From assembly GCA_964384025.1 (NCBI GenBank), contig CAYLJJ010000018.1:11367-75366 (forward strand): a DNA stretch of 64,000 bases. Reading direction: 5' to 3'. Shown here in pieces: positions 43,021 to 53,500 of the stretch. Every line of letters begins with the position of its first letter. Within the stretch, counting starts at the first letter, position 1. Source of the DNA: CAYLJJ01 sp964384025 (GTDB lineage: Bacteria; Myxococcota_A; Bradymonadia; UBA7976; UBA1532). The notes under the pieces were generated by a model. The model saw only the letters and a list, made by a program, of their open reading frames with translations. It searched no databases and was not told the origin of the DNA. Made by a program: the position numbers and the translations under genes.

Positions 43021-45993
43021 CTCCTCAACACGCTGCTCGCTGTAGATGGTGCAGACAGCGGTCTGGACGTCGATCTCTTAGATGGCCAAAACAGCGATCT
43101 TTTTCTCCAAGCAACAGATCCGGGTACAGCCGCTCAGATCCTCAACCTGCTCTTGACTGTAGATGGTGCGGGTTCAAATCTGGACGCTGATTTCCTAGAC
43201 AATCTCCACGCCAGTAAATTTATGCGAGCGGACGGAGATACTGCGACCAGTGGTGACCTCTCTGTAGGTGGAGTTTTATCTGTTGCAGAAGCCATGTTTA
43301 CTGGAACTTTGGTCGCTGATAGAATTGAAACAGAGGAGATTAACGCTCGCCTTATCCGATTTGTCCCACTGGATGCTCCCCCTGCCAATGTACCTGAGGG
43401 GTCGATGTACTTTGATAATCAAAGTGAAGAGATCAAGATTTTTGATGGCAGTTCCTGGCAATCTATGAACGGGGTAGAGAATGGAGATATCATCGCCCTG
43501 GTCAACACGGGTTATACGATGAGGTCTCCAAACACTGTAGTGGAGAAGCTAATCGACTTTGATCTATTAAAAATAAGCAATAATGCTCAAATACCAATCC
43601 GAGTTTACCGAGATGGAACAGAGGTTTCATCTGATGTAGTTCGTTGGTTTGATAACAATACGAAAGCAATGTTGCGTTGGAAACTGGGTGGTTCTGGAAT
43701 GAATGCCAAAGAAACTACCATTAGGTACAGCATCAAGTTGAATAGCCAAAACCGAAATGTGCCTCCAGTAATTGAAGGAGGTCCTTTGGGCGGTGATGTC
43801 GGCCCCGATCTCAGCGCTGAGGGCTATACCCAATGTTATGGTTGGCATAATAATGGTTCCATAGCCAGCCCAACCCGTATAAATCTCCGTGGTGCTTGTG
43901 GTGGTGCACGTGAAATCATTTTTGCCGGCTACCGTCATGATGGGACATGGGTTCGTCATGATATGACCCTAAGAGAGAGCTTTAGGAAGTATCTAACTGA
44001 TGGGAGCACGTTTATTCGAGATTTCGATATAGATGGTCGCTTCTCCTGGCATACCGATGCCAACTGGCTCTTGCTCGTGAACTTTGACAACGCTTGGAGC
44101 GATCCTGGGCGCTTTTGGGAGCCTCGTACAAATGGTGGTAACGTTGCAGGCGATGGTCATGTCCTCTCCCAGGATGGTAGTCATGGTAATGATCAGGCAT
44201 CTCAAACAGGAGACCGTTATTTCATCTATATCCGTGGCGGTACAATGCCAAATGAATTTGCAATTCACTCTAGCTCAGATGCAGGGCCTACCAGCTTTTG
44301 GTGGTCTTATAGCAATTATGATGGAACCTTTGGTGCATTTACCGAAGTCGGCACCGGATATCAAAATAGTGATGTCGTAATATTCGACAAAGACAATGAT
44401 GGAGATTATGACTTTGCAATCACACATGATGACAATGGAACTCATGGACTAAGTATCTGGGAAAACGATGGGCTTGAAACTTTCAGCAAAGTAGAAGTTT
44501 TTGATAGTGATGGGAATTGGAATGGTGTTGATGCAGCTGATTTTAACGAAGATGGCCATATGGATATGGTTGGTGATTTTGGATATAGCGCAACGATTCA
44601 CCCACGAATCTACACAAATAATGGCGATGGAACCTTCGCACAGGGGCCTGCTCTAGGCCAATGTAGCGGGTGTGTTTGGGCTAGACGGGTTAGATCTGGA
44701 GATTTTGATGGTGACAACAACATGGACTTTGCTGTTGGTACATATACTGGAAACTGCGGCATTTGCGTTTATTGGGGCGATGGAACAGGTGGTTTTTCTG
44801 CACCTGAAATGATAAGCGACAGTGCGGCAGCTCACACCGATGTTCATGGGATGGCAACAGCAGATCGAGATCATGATGGTGATGATGATCTATTCACCTG
44901 CAAATCACATCGCAATCCTCTATTCTACAAATCGAATGGAACGGATAGATCATTTGAAAATGGTGTTGCTTCCTTTAGTAACGATGGTTGGAATCCAAAC
45001 GGTGTAACTTCTTCTTGGTATGATTTAGCTATATGGGATATCAATAAAGATGGTACACTCGATATGAGTGGATCAAACTGGGTAACTAACAGTAGTGCAA
45101 TATTTGTTGCTTTTGGTGCATACAAATGGCAGGGTGGATACCCTGATTCATTTGAAACCGTGGTGACAAATATTCATACTGCACCTACAACATGTATGGA
45201 GTTTACTGGACCGAACAGGATACGTGCAGACATAAAATTACAAACCGTAGCTAACATAGGAAAGAGCCAAGAACAGCCTGGTGTCAGTTGCAAAGAAATC
45301 TTAGTTCTAGGCGGTTCTGCTGAAGATGGCATCTATTGGATCGATCCCAATGGTGGTTCAATTGACGATGCCTACCAAGCATACTGTGATATGACGACTG
45401 ATGGTGGAGGCTGGACCTTGGTTGGGCAGGGCTTGCCAGTGGCAGATCCCACGCTGTCTTTGTGTAACGCCGACGCCGTTGGAACATTAGATCTTGATAA
45501 TACTACGGTAAACGCACCAGCGAAACTGTCAGATGCCACAATCAACCTGTTATGGGCAGACCAAGGTGCTTACTTAACAAAAATCGATTATGGAACTACT
45601 CCATTCTCCAACACACGTACGGATGATGAGTGGGACACGGTCTGCATATTAGACTTTAAACCAGATATTGTGTTTACAACGACCAGCTCAATGAGCGACG
45701 TTAATGCTCTTGAATCTACAAATCTGTCATGTTTAAAGAATCTAACGACAGGTAACACTGTTACTGGTCCCTATACGAGCGATGCTATGTGTGGTCCGCA
45801 ATATTCAACTGGAGTAGCTAATTCAAACAGCGGTTTTCCCCACTCCGGCCCATATATCATATGGTCTGCCAAACCAGAATATCAAGGGCAATCTGGTGGT
45901 GATGCTGGAAGCTGTGAAACTGCTACTGCCGGTCGGAGTTGGTTTGGATATGGGAATTATGGGTGTAGTATAACGAAATTCTTCGTACGTTGA
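42223..45993 (+). CDS. Secreted tail-fibre/FG-GAP lectin protein 3
   Basis: 1256 residues; GAGG before the ATG. Signal MRWIALLLLFPSIALA. N-terminal module 17-140; five LDADLLDG repeats (168-330); a short stalk (SVGGVLSVAEAMFTGTLVAD) and PEGSMYFDNQSEEIKIFDGS (391-410), like phage tail proteins. A module about 510-675 (QCYGWHNNGSIASPTRINLR, WHTDANWLLLVNFDNAWSD) is unique to this copy. FG-GAP/VCBS repeats about 680-1010 (VVIFDKDNDGDYDFAITHDD; WDINKDGTLDMSG) are calcium-binding propeller blades. The lectin domain from about 1020 (SCKEILVLGGSAEDGIYWID; YCDMTTDGGGWTLVG) ends TKFFVR. Residues 1-266 are identical in DNA to the next paralogue. Confidence 0.87.
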   Translation: MRWIALLLLFPSIALAIPETIHQEGFLTDAQGIPREGQTQLRFSLYGQAEGGAVLWFEEHNLNLSGGYFSVILGEQTAFGAVLNADPRFLGTTVDGVDLLPRVPFSSVPYTLMAKDVVGDITPHSISVGGQQVIDEGGNWVGPAVPGANDGVGYNTPDAILAAVKTIDGEGSGLDADALDGISSAAFLQNGDEVMALVFGADGSGSGLDADRLDGHDSSAFIRTAAQLIELLLTTDGTNSGLDADLLDGHNSDEFINVTDPATAAQLLNTLLAVDGADSGLDVDLLDGQNSDLFLQATDPGTAAQILNLLLTVDGAGSNLDADFLDNLHASKFMRADGDTATSGDLSVGGVLSVAEAMFTGTLVADRIETEEINARLIRFVPLDAPPANVPEGSMYFDNQSEEIKIFDGSSWQSMNGVENGDIIALVNTGYTMRSPNTVVEKLIDFDLLKISNNAQIPIRVYRDGTEVSSDVVRWFDNNTKAMLRWKLGGSGMNAKETTIRYSIKLNSQNRNVPPVIEGGPLGGDVGPDLSAEGYTQCYGWHNNGSIASPTRINLRGACGGAREIIFAGYRHDGTWVRHDMTLRESFRKYLTDGSTFIRDFDIDGRFSWHTDANWLLLVNFDNAWSDPGRFWEPRTNGGNVAGDGHVLSQDGSHGNDQASQTGDRYFIYIRGGTMPNEFAIHSSSDAGPTSFWWSYSNYDGTFGAFTEVGTGYQNSDVVIFDKDNDGDYDFAITHDDNGTHGLSIWENDGLETFSKVEVFDSDGNWNGVDAADFNEDGHMDMVGDFGYSATIHPRIYTNNGDGTFAQGPALGQCSGCVWARRVRSGDFDGDNNMDFAVGTYTGNCGICVYWGDGTGGFSAPEMISDSAAAHTDVHGMATADRDHDGDDDLFTCKSHRNPLFYKSNGTDRSFENGVASFSNDGWNPNGVTSSWYDLAIWDINKDGTLDMSGSNWVTNSSAIFVAFGAYKWQGGYPDSFETVVTNIHTAPTTCMEFTGPNRIRADIKLQTVANIGKSQEQPGVSCKEILVLGGSAEDGIYWIDPNGGSIDDAYQAYCDMTTDGGGWTLVGQGLPVADPTLSLCNADAVGTLDLDNTTVNAPAKLSDATINLLWADQGAYLTKIDYGTTPFSNTRTDDEWDTVCILDFKPDIVFTTTSSMSDVNALESTNLSCLKNLTTGNTVTGPYTSDAMCGPQYSTGVANSNSGFPHSGPYIIWSAKPEYQGQSGGDAGSCETATAGRSWFGYGNYGCSITKFFVR

Positions 45994-46529
45994 CCTGTTC
46001 TTCAGTTGTCTCAAAGTGCAAACTGATTTATCCCAAGTTTGCAGTGATATGGTGACTGTTCGGGTTATGATGAGACATTTCTTGGGGTTACAATAAGGGT
46101 TAAAACCCATATGAGGAGCAAGTTTCCTGTTTATTATCATAATTTGAAGGCATCCTTAGATTAAATCATGGCAAACAAACCATAACAATGTTTCTCAGAA
46201 TTATCCCAACTGAATCCCGTTTCAACAAGAAAATACATGCCTCTGCATTTAATTTGTGAAAACTCCTTTCATTACAGTGAATCTCTACCTGTTCACTGAT
46301 GTTATCGCTAGTCATTGATTAGATAAGGAGCAGACGCTTGAGCTTGTTTGGCTTGGCAGTTAAACTATTTTATAATCTTCGATTATCTATAGATATAGCA
46401 ACCAATCATAATAGACAATTCGGGTTTTCAGTATCTCCGATTTTGGTGAGGAAAAGTAAAAAGTAGTTTTCCTTGCCTCAGTCCTCTTGTATTCTTTTAA
46501 AATCATCATAATTATTTCTGAGGTTAGCC
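45994..46529. other. Intergenic region between lectin genes 3 and 4
   Basis: 536 bases, AT-rich, no gene seen. A stem of 7 base pairs, GCAAACT (46018-46024) and AGTTTGC (46036-46042), lies 25 bases after the stop of gene 3 but no T-tract follows. From about 46420 the sequence closely resembles the 110 bases before gene 3 (GTATCTCCGATTTTGGTGAGG), so the duplicated unit includes the regulatory region. Confidence 0.45.
46449..46473. promoter_or_regulatory. Shared inverted repeat, copy upstream of lectin gene 4
   Basis: AGGAAAA-N11-TTTTCCT (46449-46455 and 46467-46473), spacer GTAAAAAGTAG, ending 56 bases before the ATG at 46530, the same geometry as gene 3. Confidence 0.55.
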
Positions 46530-49500
46530 ATGCGGTGGATTGCCTTACTCCTGCTCTTTCCCTCTATCGCCTTAGCGATCCCCGAGACGATCCATCAAGA
46601 AGGCTTCTTGACGGACGCTCAAGGGATCCCCCGTGAGGGTCAAACTCAACTGCGCTTTAGCCTCTATGGACAAGCTGAGGGCGGTGCAGTGTTGTGGTTT
46701 GAGGAGCACAATCTCAATTTGAGTGGGGGGTACTTTAGCGTCATCCTGGGAGAGCAAACGGCCTTTGGGGCAGTCCTAAACGCTGATCCCCGCTTTCTGG
46801 GAACAACAGTAGATGGAGTAGATCTGCTGCCTCGCGTCCCATTCTCCAGCGTACCTTATACCTTGATGGCCAAGGATGTTGTGGGGGACATCACTCCCCA
46901 TAGCATCTCTGTGGGAGGCCAACAGGTTATCGATGAGGGTGGAAACTGGGTCGGCCCCGCTGTTCCGGGAGCCAATGATGGTGTGGGCTATAACACCCCC
47001 GATGCAATCCTGGCAGCAGTCAAGACCATCGATGGCGAGGGTTCTGGCTTGGATGCAGATGCCCTTGATGGCATCAGCAGCGCCGCCTTTCTCCAGAATG
47101 GAGATGAGGTGATGGCCCTAGTCTTCGGAGCAGATGGCAGTGGGAGTGGTCTAGATGCTGACCGTCTTGATGGCCATGACAGCAGCGCGTTTATCCGTAC
47201 TGCTGCTCAACTCATCGAGTTGCTCCTTACTACCGATGGTACAAACAGCGGTTTAGATGCAGATCTCTTGGATGGTCACAACAGCGATGAGTTTATCAAT
47301 GTCACCGATCCTGCGACCGCTGCTCAGATCTTAAACATACTGATCACCGTGGATGGTGCAGACAGTGGCCTCGATGTTGACCTCTTAGATGGTCAAAACA
47401 ACGATATTTTTCTTAAAGCTACCGATGCTGGTACTGCTGCTCAGATTCTTAATCTACTTTTGACTGTAGATGGTGCAGGTTCAAATCTAGATGCTGATTT
47501 CCTAGACAATCTCCATGCCAGTAAATTTATGCGAGCAGATGCAGATACTGTAACCAGCGGAGACCTCTCTGTAGGTGGAATATTATCTGTTGCTGAAGCT
47601 AGTTTTACAGGAACTTTGGTTGCTGATCGAATTGAGACAGAGGAGATCAACGCTCGGTTGATTCGATTTGTTCCTCTGGATGCTCCTCCTGCTAACGTGC
47701 CTGAAGGATCGATGTATTTTGATAACCAAAGCGATGAGATCAAAATTTTTGATGGCAGTTCTTGGCAGTCTATGAACAGGACAGAAGCAGGAGATATTAT
47801 CGCCTTGGTCAATACAGGGTACACGATGAGATCCCCAAATACTGTGGTAGAGAAATTACTCGATTTTGATCTATTAAGAATAAACAATGATGTTCCAATA
47901 CCAATTAAGGTTCATCGAAATGGGATAGAGGTTCCATCTGATGTAGTTCGTTGGTTTGATAACAACAGAAAGGCTATGTTACGCTGGAAACTGGGTGGTT
48001 CTGGGATGAATCCCAAAGAATCTGAGATTAGATATGATATTCACTTGAATGCTGATGGCCCAGCAGAAGAAACATTTGCTAGTCTAGTTGATAGTTATTC
48101 ATATTCAGATGGTTTCTTAGCACATCCATCTGGAGTTAACCTTCCAGGATCAATCTGGGATGACGAATGTAATGGAGGATCGGTTGTCCACGGCATGGAC
48201 AATGATAATATTGAAGCCAACAACTGGATTATCTTTAATATGAAGAAAGCAGTTAAGGTTAAAGCCTGGCAGGTTTGGGGACGTAATCATGCTGCCAATT
48301 ATTTAGGACGTTGGCGTATCTATGGGTCAAATTCAAGCACTGCGTTTGGCGAACAATGGGATCTTCTAATGGATAATACGGATGAGCCTGGTACATGTGT
48401 TAAAGGTCCTTGGCGAAACAATCCACAAGGCAGTGTAGCTTATTCTCACTATATGATGACATTTTGCTGCAATAATAGAGGGACATATCACTCTCTTGCT
48501 GGTATGGATGTTGAGATTGTAAGCGAAATGCCAAATGAATTTGCTATCCATGCAAGTTCTGACGCCGGGCCAACTAGTTTCTGGTGGTCATATAGTAACT
48601 ATGACGGAACATTTGATCCATTCACTGAGATAGGCACTGGATATCAAAACAGTGCTGTCGTAATATTCGATAAGGATAATGATGGAGACTATGATTTTGC
48701 GCTTACACATGATGACAATGGAACCCATGGGTTAAGTGTTTGGGAAAACAATGGGCTTGAGTCTTTTAGCAAAGTAGAAGTATTTGACAGTGATGGCAAC
48801 TGGAATGGTATTGATGCAGCTGATTTCAACGAAGATGGTCATATGGATATGGTTGGCAATTTTGGTTATAATTCTAGCATTCATCCGCGAATCTATACGA
48901 ATAATGGTGATGGAACATTTACACAAGGGCCTGTTTTAGGTCAATGTAGTGGCTGCAGTTGGGGAAGACGTGTCGGAGCTGGTGATTTCGATCATGATAA
49001 TAACATGGATTTTGTTATCGCCGGATCTACTAATAGTTGCGGCATGTGTGTTTATTGGGGAGATGGGGTAGGAGGATTTTCTGCGCCTGAGGTAATAAGC
49101 AACAGCACTGCAAGTGACACCAATGTTCATGGAATGGCAATAGCCGATTTAGATCATGATGGTGATGATGATATATTTACCTGTAAATCACATCGTAACC
49201 CTCAATTATACAAATCAAACGGGGCAAACAGATCATTTGAAAACGGTGTTGCTTCTTTTAGTAGTGATAGTTGGACTCCAAATGATGCAACAACTTCTTG
49301 GTATGATCTTACAATATGGGATATTAATAAAGATGGCACGCTCGATATGAGTGGATCAGATTGGGTGACCAACAACAGTACAACATTTATCGCTTTTGGT
49401 AAATACAGGTGGCAGGGTGGTTATCCTGACTCATTTGAAAATATAACAACAGGCACTCATATTGCTCCCACCACATGTATGGATTTTAGTGGACCAAATA

Positions 49501-50273
49501 GAATACGCACTGAGATAAGACTACAAACAGACGCATCCATCGGTCAAAGTCAAGCTAAACCTGGAGTCAGCTGCAAAGACATATTGGTCAGAGTGAATTC
49601 ATCTGAAAACGGACTATATTGGATTGATCCAAATGAAGGGGCAACCGATGATGCCTACCAAGTATATTGCGATATGACTACAGATGGAGGAGGCTGGACA
49701 AGGTTTATGAGACATTCAGATCCAAATGGCCTAACACAGATCTCTATCGATGACTGGGATTTTGGAATTGAACGTGCAGCAAATGGGAATATCGTTGAAT
49801 GGCTTACAAAAACATATAATGAACCTGGAGAGAGTTCTGAATTAGGTTCCCCATTTGTAAATGCCTATGTGAAAGATTTGGCCGTTGCTCAACAAGGATT
49901 AGGATTCAATTTCATCAAGATGAGCGGAAATGTTCCGCCAAGGTGTGGTACAGGCTGTCGTGACTGGTCAGGTTCTGATTATGTAACCCAAGCCAGATTT
50001 ATTCCTGGCTCTCAGTCCAATGCTTGGCATGCTAATTACCAGCAAGGACAATATTTATGGGGTCCACACAAATGGAATGGCACATCATATACTGGATGGT
50101 TTTGGGATTCATATGCATCATCTTGCGGAACCTATCATATGTTGGTTGTTAATCATGATTATTCTCATAATGATGGCAGATTTCAAACGCTTATTGGAGA
50201 TTGTAACCACGGCGCAAGCCATTGGACAAACTACGATGAAGATGGTGGCGCGTTCGAGATGTTTTATCGATAA
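46530..50273 (+). CDS. Secreted tail-fibre/FG-GAP/discoidin lectin protein 4
   Basis: 1247 residues; the same signal, N-terminal module and five repeats as protein 3 (residues 1-266 identical). Stalk and PEGSMYFDNQSDEIKIFDGS as in gene 3. At about 511-667 it carries a different cassette: ANNWIIFNMKKAVKVKAWQV and RWRIYGSNSS, resembling a discoidin (F5/8 type C) fold. FG-GAP/VCBS repeats (VVIFDKDNDGDYDFALTHDD; WDINKDGTLDMSG) follow, then a fibrinogen/intelectin-like domain from about 1012 (SCKDILVRVNSSENGLYWID; YCDMTTDGGGWTRF) ending EMFYR, like the LLFYR end of animal intelectins. Probably secreted and calcium-dependent; ligand unknown. Confidence 0.87.
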   Translation: MRWIALLLLFPSIALAIPETIHQEGFLTDAQGIPREGQTQLRFSLYGQAEGGAVLWFEEHNLNLSGGYFSVILGEQTAFGAVLNADPRFLGTTVDGVDLLPRVPFSSVPYTLMAKDVVGDITPHSISVGGQQVIDEGGNWVGPAVPGANDGVGYNTPDAILAAVKTIDGEGSGLDADALDGISSAAFLQNGDEVMALVFGADGSGSGLDADRLDGHDSSAFIRTAAQLIELLLTTDGTNSGLDADLLDGHNSDEFINVTDPATAAQILNILITVDGADSGLDVDLLDGQNNDIFLKATDAGTAAQILNLLLTVDGAGSNLDADFLDNLHASKFMRADADTVTSGDLSVGGILSVAEASFTGTLVADRIETEEINARLIRFVPLDAPPANVPEGSMYFDNQSDEIKIFDGSSWQSMNRTEAGDIIALVNTGYTMRSPNTVVEKLLDFDLLRINNDVPIPIKVHRNGIEVPSDVVRWFDNNRKAMLRWKLGGSGMNPKESEIRYDIHLNADGPAEETFASLVDSYSYSDGFLAHPSGVNLPGSIWDDECNGGSVVHGMDNDNIEANNWIIFNMKKAVKVKAWQVWGRNHAANYLGRWRIYGSNSSTAFGEQWDLLMDNTDEPGTCVKGPWRNNPQGSVAYSHYMMTFCCNNRGTYHSLAGMDVEIVSEMPNEFAIHASSDAGPTSFWWSYSNYDGTFDPFTEIGTGYQNSAVVIFDKDNDGDYDFALTHDDNGTHGLSVWENNGLESFSKVEVFDSDGNWNGIDAADFNEDGHMDMVGNFGYNSSIHPRIYTNNGDGTFTQGPVLGQCSGCSWGRRVGAGDFDHDNNMDFVIAGSTNSCGMCVYWGDGVGGFSAPEVISNSTASDTNVHGMAIADLDHDGDDDIFTCKSHRNPQLYKSNGANRSFENGVASFSSDSWTPNDATTSWYDLTIWDINKDGTLDMSGSDWVTNNSTTFIAFGKYRWQGGYPDSFENITTGTHIAPTTCMDFSGPNRIRTEIRLQTDASIGQSQAKPGVSCKDILVRVNSSENGLYWIDPNEGATDDAYQVYCDMTTDGGGWTRFMRHSDPNGLTQISIDDWDFGIERAANGNIVEWLTKTYNEPGESSELGSPFVNAYVKDLAVAQQGLGFNFIKMSGNVPPRCGTGCRDWSGSDYVTQARFIPGSQSNAWHANYQQGQYLWGPHKWNGTSYTGWFWDSYASSCGTYHMLVVNHDYSHNDGRFQTLIGDCNHGASHWTNYDEDGGAFEMFYR

Positions 50274-50290
50274 ACATCAAGTGTCTTGAA

Positions 50291-50325
50291 ATCAGGAGCA
50301 AAAACATCAAACTTATGCTCCTGAT
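50291..50325 (+). terminator. Hairpin after lectin gene 4, terminator-like
   Basis: Perfect 10-base arms ATCAGGAGCA (50291-50300) and TGCTCCTGAT (50316-50325) with a 15-base loop, 17 bases after the stop. No T-tract follows, so it may rather protect the mRNA end or terminate weakly. Confidence 0.4.
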
Positions 50326-50520
50326 ATGCGCAAAAAAATCAGGTCTGACTGATTGTTTCCTGTCAATAGACTTGATATGAATGATGTCTTTGATGGCTCA
50401 TACTTTGAGCCCCACGGCTCAAACTCTTCTTAAGTGGATGGTTGTGATTATCCGTTACTTGACCTAGAACGAGAAAGAGATCCCGACTGTGATGGTTGAA
50501 GATCAAAATAAGGGGTTATG

Positions 50521-53500
50521 ATGCGATGGATTTGGGCTTGTGCTCTTCTATTTTGTTTGGCCTGCGACAGCGGGGGCGGAGAAAGTAGTGAGCCTGAGAA
50601 AGACACTGGCGGCGCGGGAGAAGCGGGTGGAGGGGGTACTGCGGGCTTCGAAGATGAAGGTACTCCGCCTCAGGACTCGGGTCCCCAAGAAGATCTCGGA
50701 GATGTCGCTCAAGATGGAGGGCCGCCCGCTGACATCGGTCGAGAGACTGAGGTCTCCGACGCCAGCGGCTGCGAAACAGATGAAGATTGTCCTCAAGGGC
50801 AGTGGTGTGGGGGCGATCTTTGTCAGCCAGGATGCCGAAGCGATGAGGAGTGTGAGGAGGGGGCCTCCTGCCTTAACCACAACTGTATAGTCCCTGACCC
50901 CTGTGAGGCGGATGAGGATTGCTCCGCAGATGAATACTGTAATGATGAGGCGCTCTGTGAGCGGGGCTGCCGCCTAGATGCTCCCTGCCCTCAGGGTCCC
51001 GAGGGCCAGACTCGGGGCTGCTTCCCCGAGACTCACCGCTGTGAGGAGATGCCTGACTGCTGTGATGCAGAGGGTCTCTGTGAGCCTCGTTTCCCAGGGG
51101 ATTGTGATCTGCAAGGCTGTGATGGTGAGCACCCCTGTCCAGGGAATATGATCTGTATGGTTACCGGGGCTTGTGTGGAGTCAAACCTCTGTGAAAGCGA
51201 TGATGACTGTCTAGGCGAACGCATCTGTGTCGATGAGAGCTGCCAGGAACTTTGTATAGAAAACGCCGACTGTCCAGGCTCACGCAGCTGTATAGAGGGG
51301 CGCTGTCCTGAGGCTGAGCTGTGTCACGGTCCTGCTGACTGTGATGCCGCGCGGGTTTGCCAGGAGGGGGCTTGTCAAGAAGCTTGCGGACCTGAGACTC
51401 CTTGCTCTGGCAATCAGAGCTGTGGAGAGGGTGGACGATGTGAAGAACCCGGACTCTGTGAAGAGGATGAAGATTGTTTGGGCAGTCGTCGCTGTGTGGT
51501 GGGCAGCTGTGAAAGTCCCTGTGTGGAGGATGCAGGCTGCCCTGGCGCACGCCTCTGTGTAGATGGTTTCTGCCCTGAGCCTGAGATCTGTTTGGGTCCT
51601 GCTGACTGTGATCCAGGTCGTGCCTGCCAAGGTGGAGCTTGTACAGACGCCTGTGATCTTCAAAACCCCTGCTCTGGCAACCAGATCTGCGCTGAGGATG
51701 GTCTGTGTCAGGAGAGCGGCGAGTGTACGGGTGATGAGGACTGCCTTGAAGATCGTCTGTGTAGTTTTGGCGCCTGTATCGACGGTTGTCAGGAGGATGC
51801 TGACTGTCCCGGAGGTCGCCTGTGTGATCTAGAGACTGGGCTTTGCCCCGAGCTTGAGATCTGCCTCTCGCCAGATGATTGTGATCCAGGTCGTGTCTGC
51901 TATGAAACGGTCTGTATTGATCAGTGTGGAGCGAGCGCTCCTTGCCCTGGTCAACAGCTCTGTGATCCAGCAGGTCTCTGCCAAGAGCCTGAGGTCTGTG
52001 CCTCTGATGAGGATTGTTTGGAGGGTCGCGTTTGTCAGGGAGGGAGCTGTCAACAGGGCTGTACCGAGGATCTTGACTGCGAGGGCACCCGTCTCTGTGA
52101 TCTGCTCACAGGCCGCTGCCCAGAGCCGATCCACTGTTTTGTCTCTGAGGATTGCGATCAGGATCATCTCTGTAATGGAGGGCGATGTCGAGATATCTGC
52201 GATGAGGCAGATCCCTGTCCAGGTTCTCAAGTTTGTGAGATGGAGCTGTGCTATGAGGGAGAACATTGCCTACAGGATCGCGACTGTTTGGCGGAGCGGA
52301 TCTGCGATGCAGGTGCCTGTCATGCGCCTTGTGAAGGGGATGAGAGCTGTAACTTCGAGCAGATCTGCGGGGGAGATGGTCATTGCCGGGAGCCAGCTCA
52401 ATGTACACGCGACGAAGCCTGCTTAGGAGAGCGCGTTTGTGCTCTCGGTCACTGCTCAGCGGTTGAGTGTCTACAACACAGCGATTGTCCACAGGACTGC
52501 GTGGATCAAATCTGCACAGCTCCCTTGATTGTTGGCTGTGGGGGTCAATGTTCAGAGGGTCTCAGCTGTCTGGGCACTGACTGTGGTCCAGAGGGTCCTT
52601 GCCAAGCGGATAGTGACTGTCCTATCGCCAGTCCGATCTGTGTCTCTGGCCGCTGTTTGGCTTGTGAGAGCGACGCAAACTGCACTGCAGCTGAAAGCTG
52701 TATTGAAAACAGCTGTGTGCTGTCGAGCGGATGTAGCATAGATGAAGATTGTCCAGGTGAACGTACATGCCAAGCGGAACGGTGTGTAATCTCAGTATCT
52801 TGTCGCGGAGACCGTTTTGATGCAGGAGTTGAGAATCGTCTGGATATGCGTAGTTACAGCAATCTAAGCCTCTGTGATGGTGAGGTTGATCGCTACCAGC
52901 TGACATTGCCAGCCAACGAAGGCGTATTGCTCACCCTCAGCCACCCCCCAGGGGCTGATCTGAGCTTGGAGCTCTCTGGAGCTTTGCCTCTATCCATACG
53001 CAGTGACCATCCCTACGGCGTGGAGAAGCTTGGTGTTCTGCCCAGCGATGAGGGTAACCGTAATTTCGAGGTGCGCGTGTTGGGCGCACGGGGCTCAGAG
53101 ATCCCCTACACTTTGGACCTGCGTGTACCTGAAACATGTCCTCCTGATGGTCTAGAGGGTCCTCTGGGCAACGACAGCGCTGCGCAGGCTCGACCGATCA
53201 AGCCGTTCCCGATCCTGATTCACCTCTGTGAGGAGGATGAAGATTGGTTTGAGATGGATCTCCCTATCGGCGGTCAGTTGTTTGTGGAGGCTCAGGCTGA
53301 AGGCTCAGTACAGTTGAGCTTGCGGGACACTGAGGGCAATCTCCTGGCTCAGGCTGAAGGCAGCCTAGAGTTGGACCTGACCAGCTCCGATCTATATTAC
53401 CTACAGGTGACAGGCGAGGCTCCACAGGAGGTCTTGCTCAACATCCAGCTGTTCGCTTCTGAAGATGGGGAGGAGTTGGCCTGCGTTGAGGCACCGTTGC

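Noticed and set aside
42223..47327. Insertion sequence as explanation of the identical 798-base blocks
   Set aside because: The blocks are coding N-termini in frame, with no transposase, terminal inverted repeats or target duplication.
37440..47560. Regular repeats resembling a CRISPR array
   Set aside because: The repeats are in-frame, encode LDADLLDG units with third-position changes and lie inside long genes; no short identical repeats with unique spacers and no cas genes.
36960..50273. Diversity-generating retroelement acting on the lectin genes
   Set aside because: No reverse transcriptase gene, template repeat or adenine-biased variable repeat was seen in the window.
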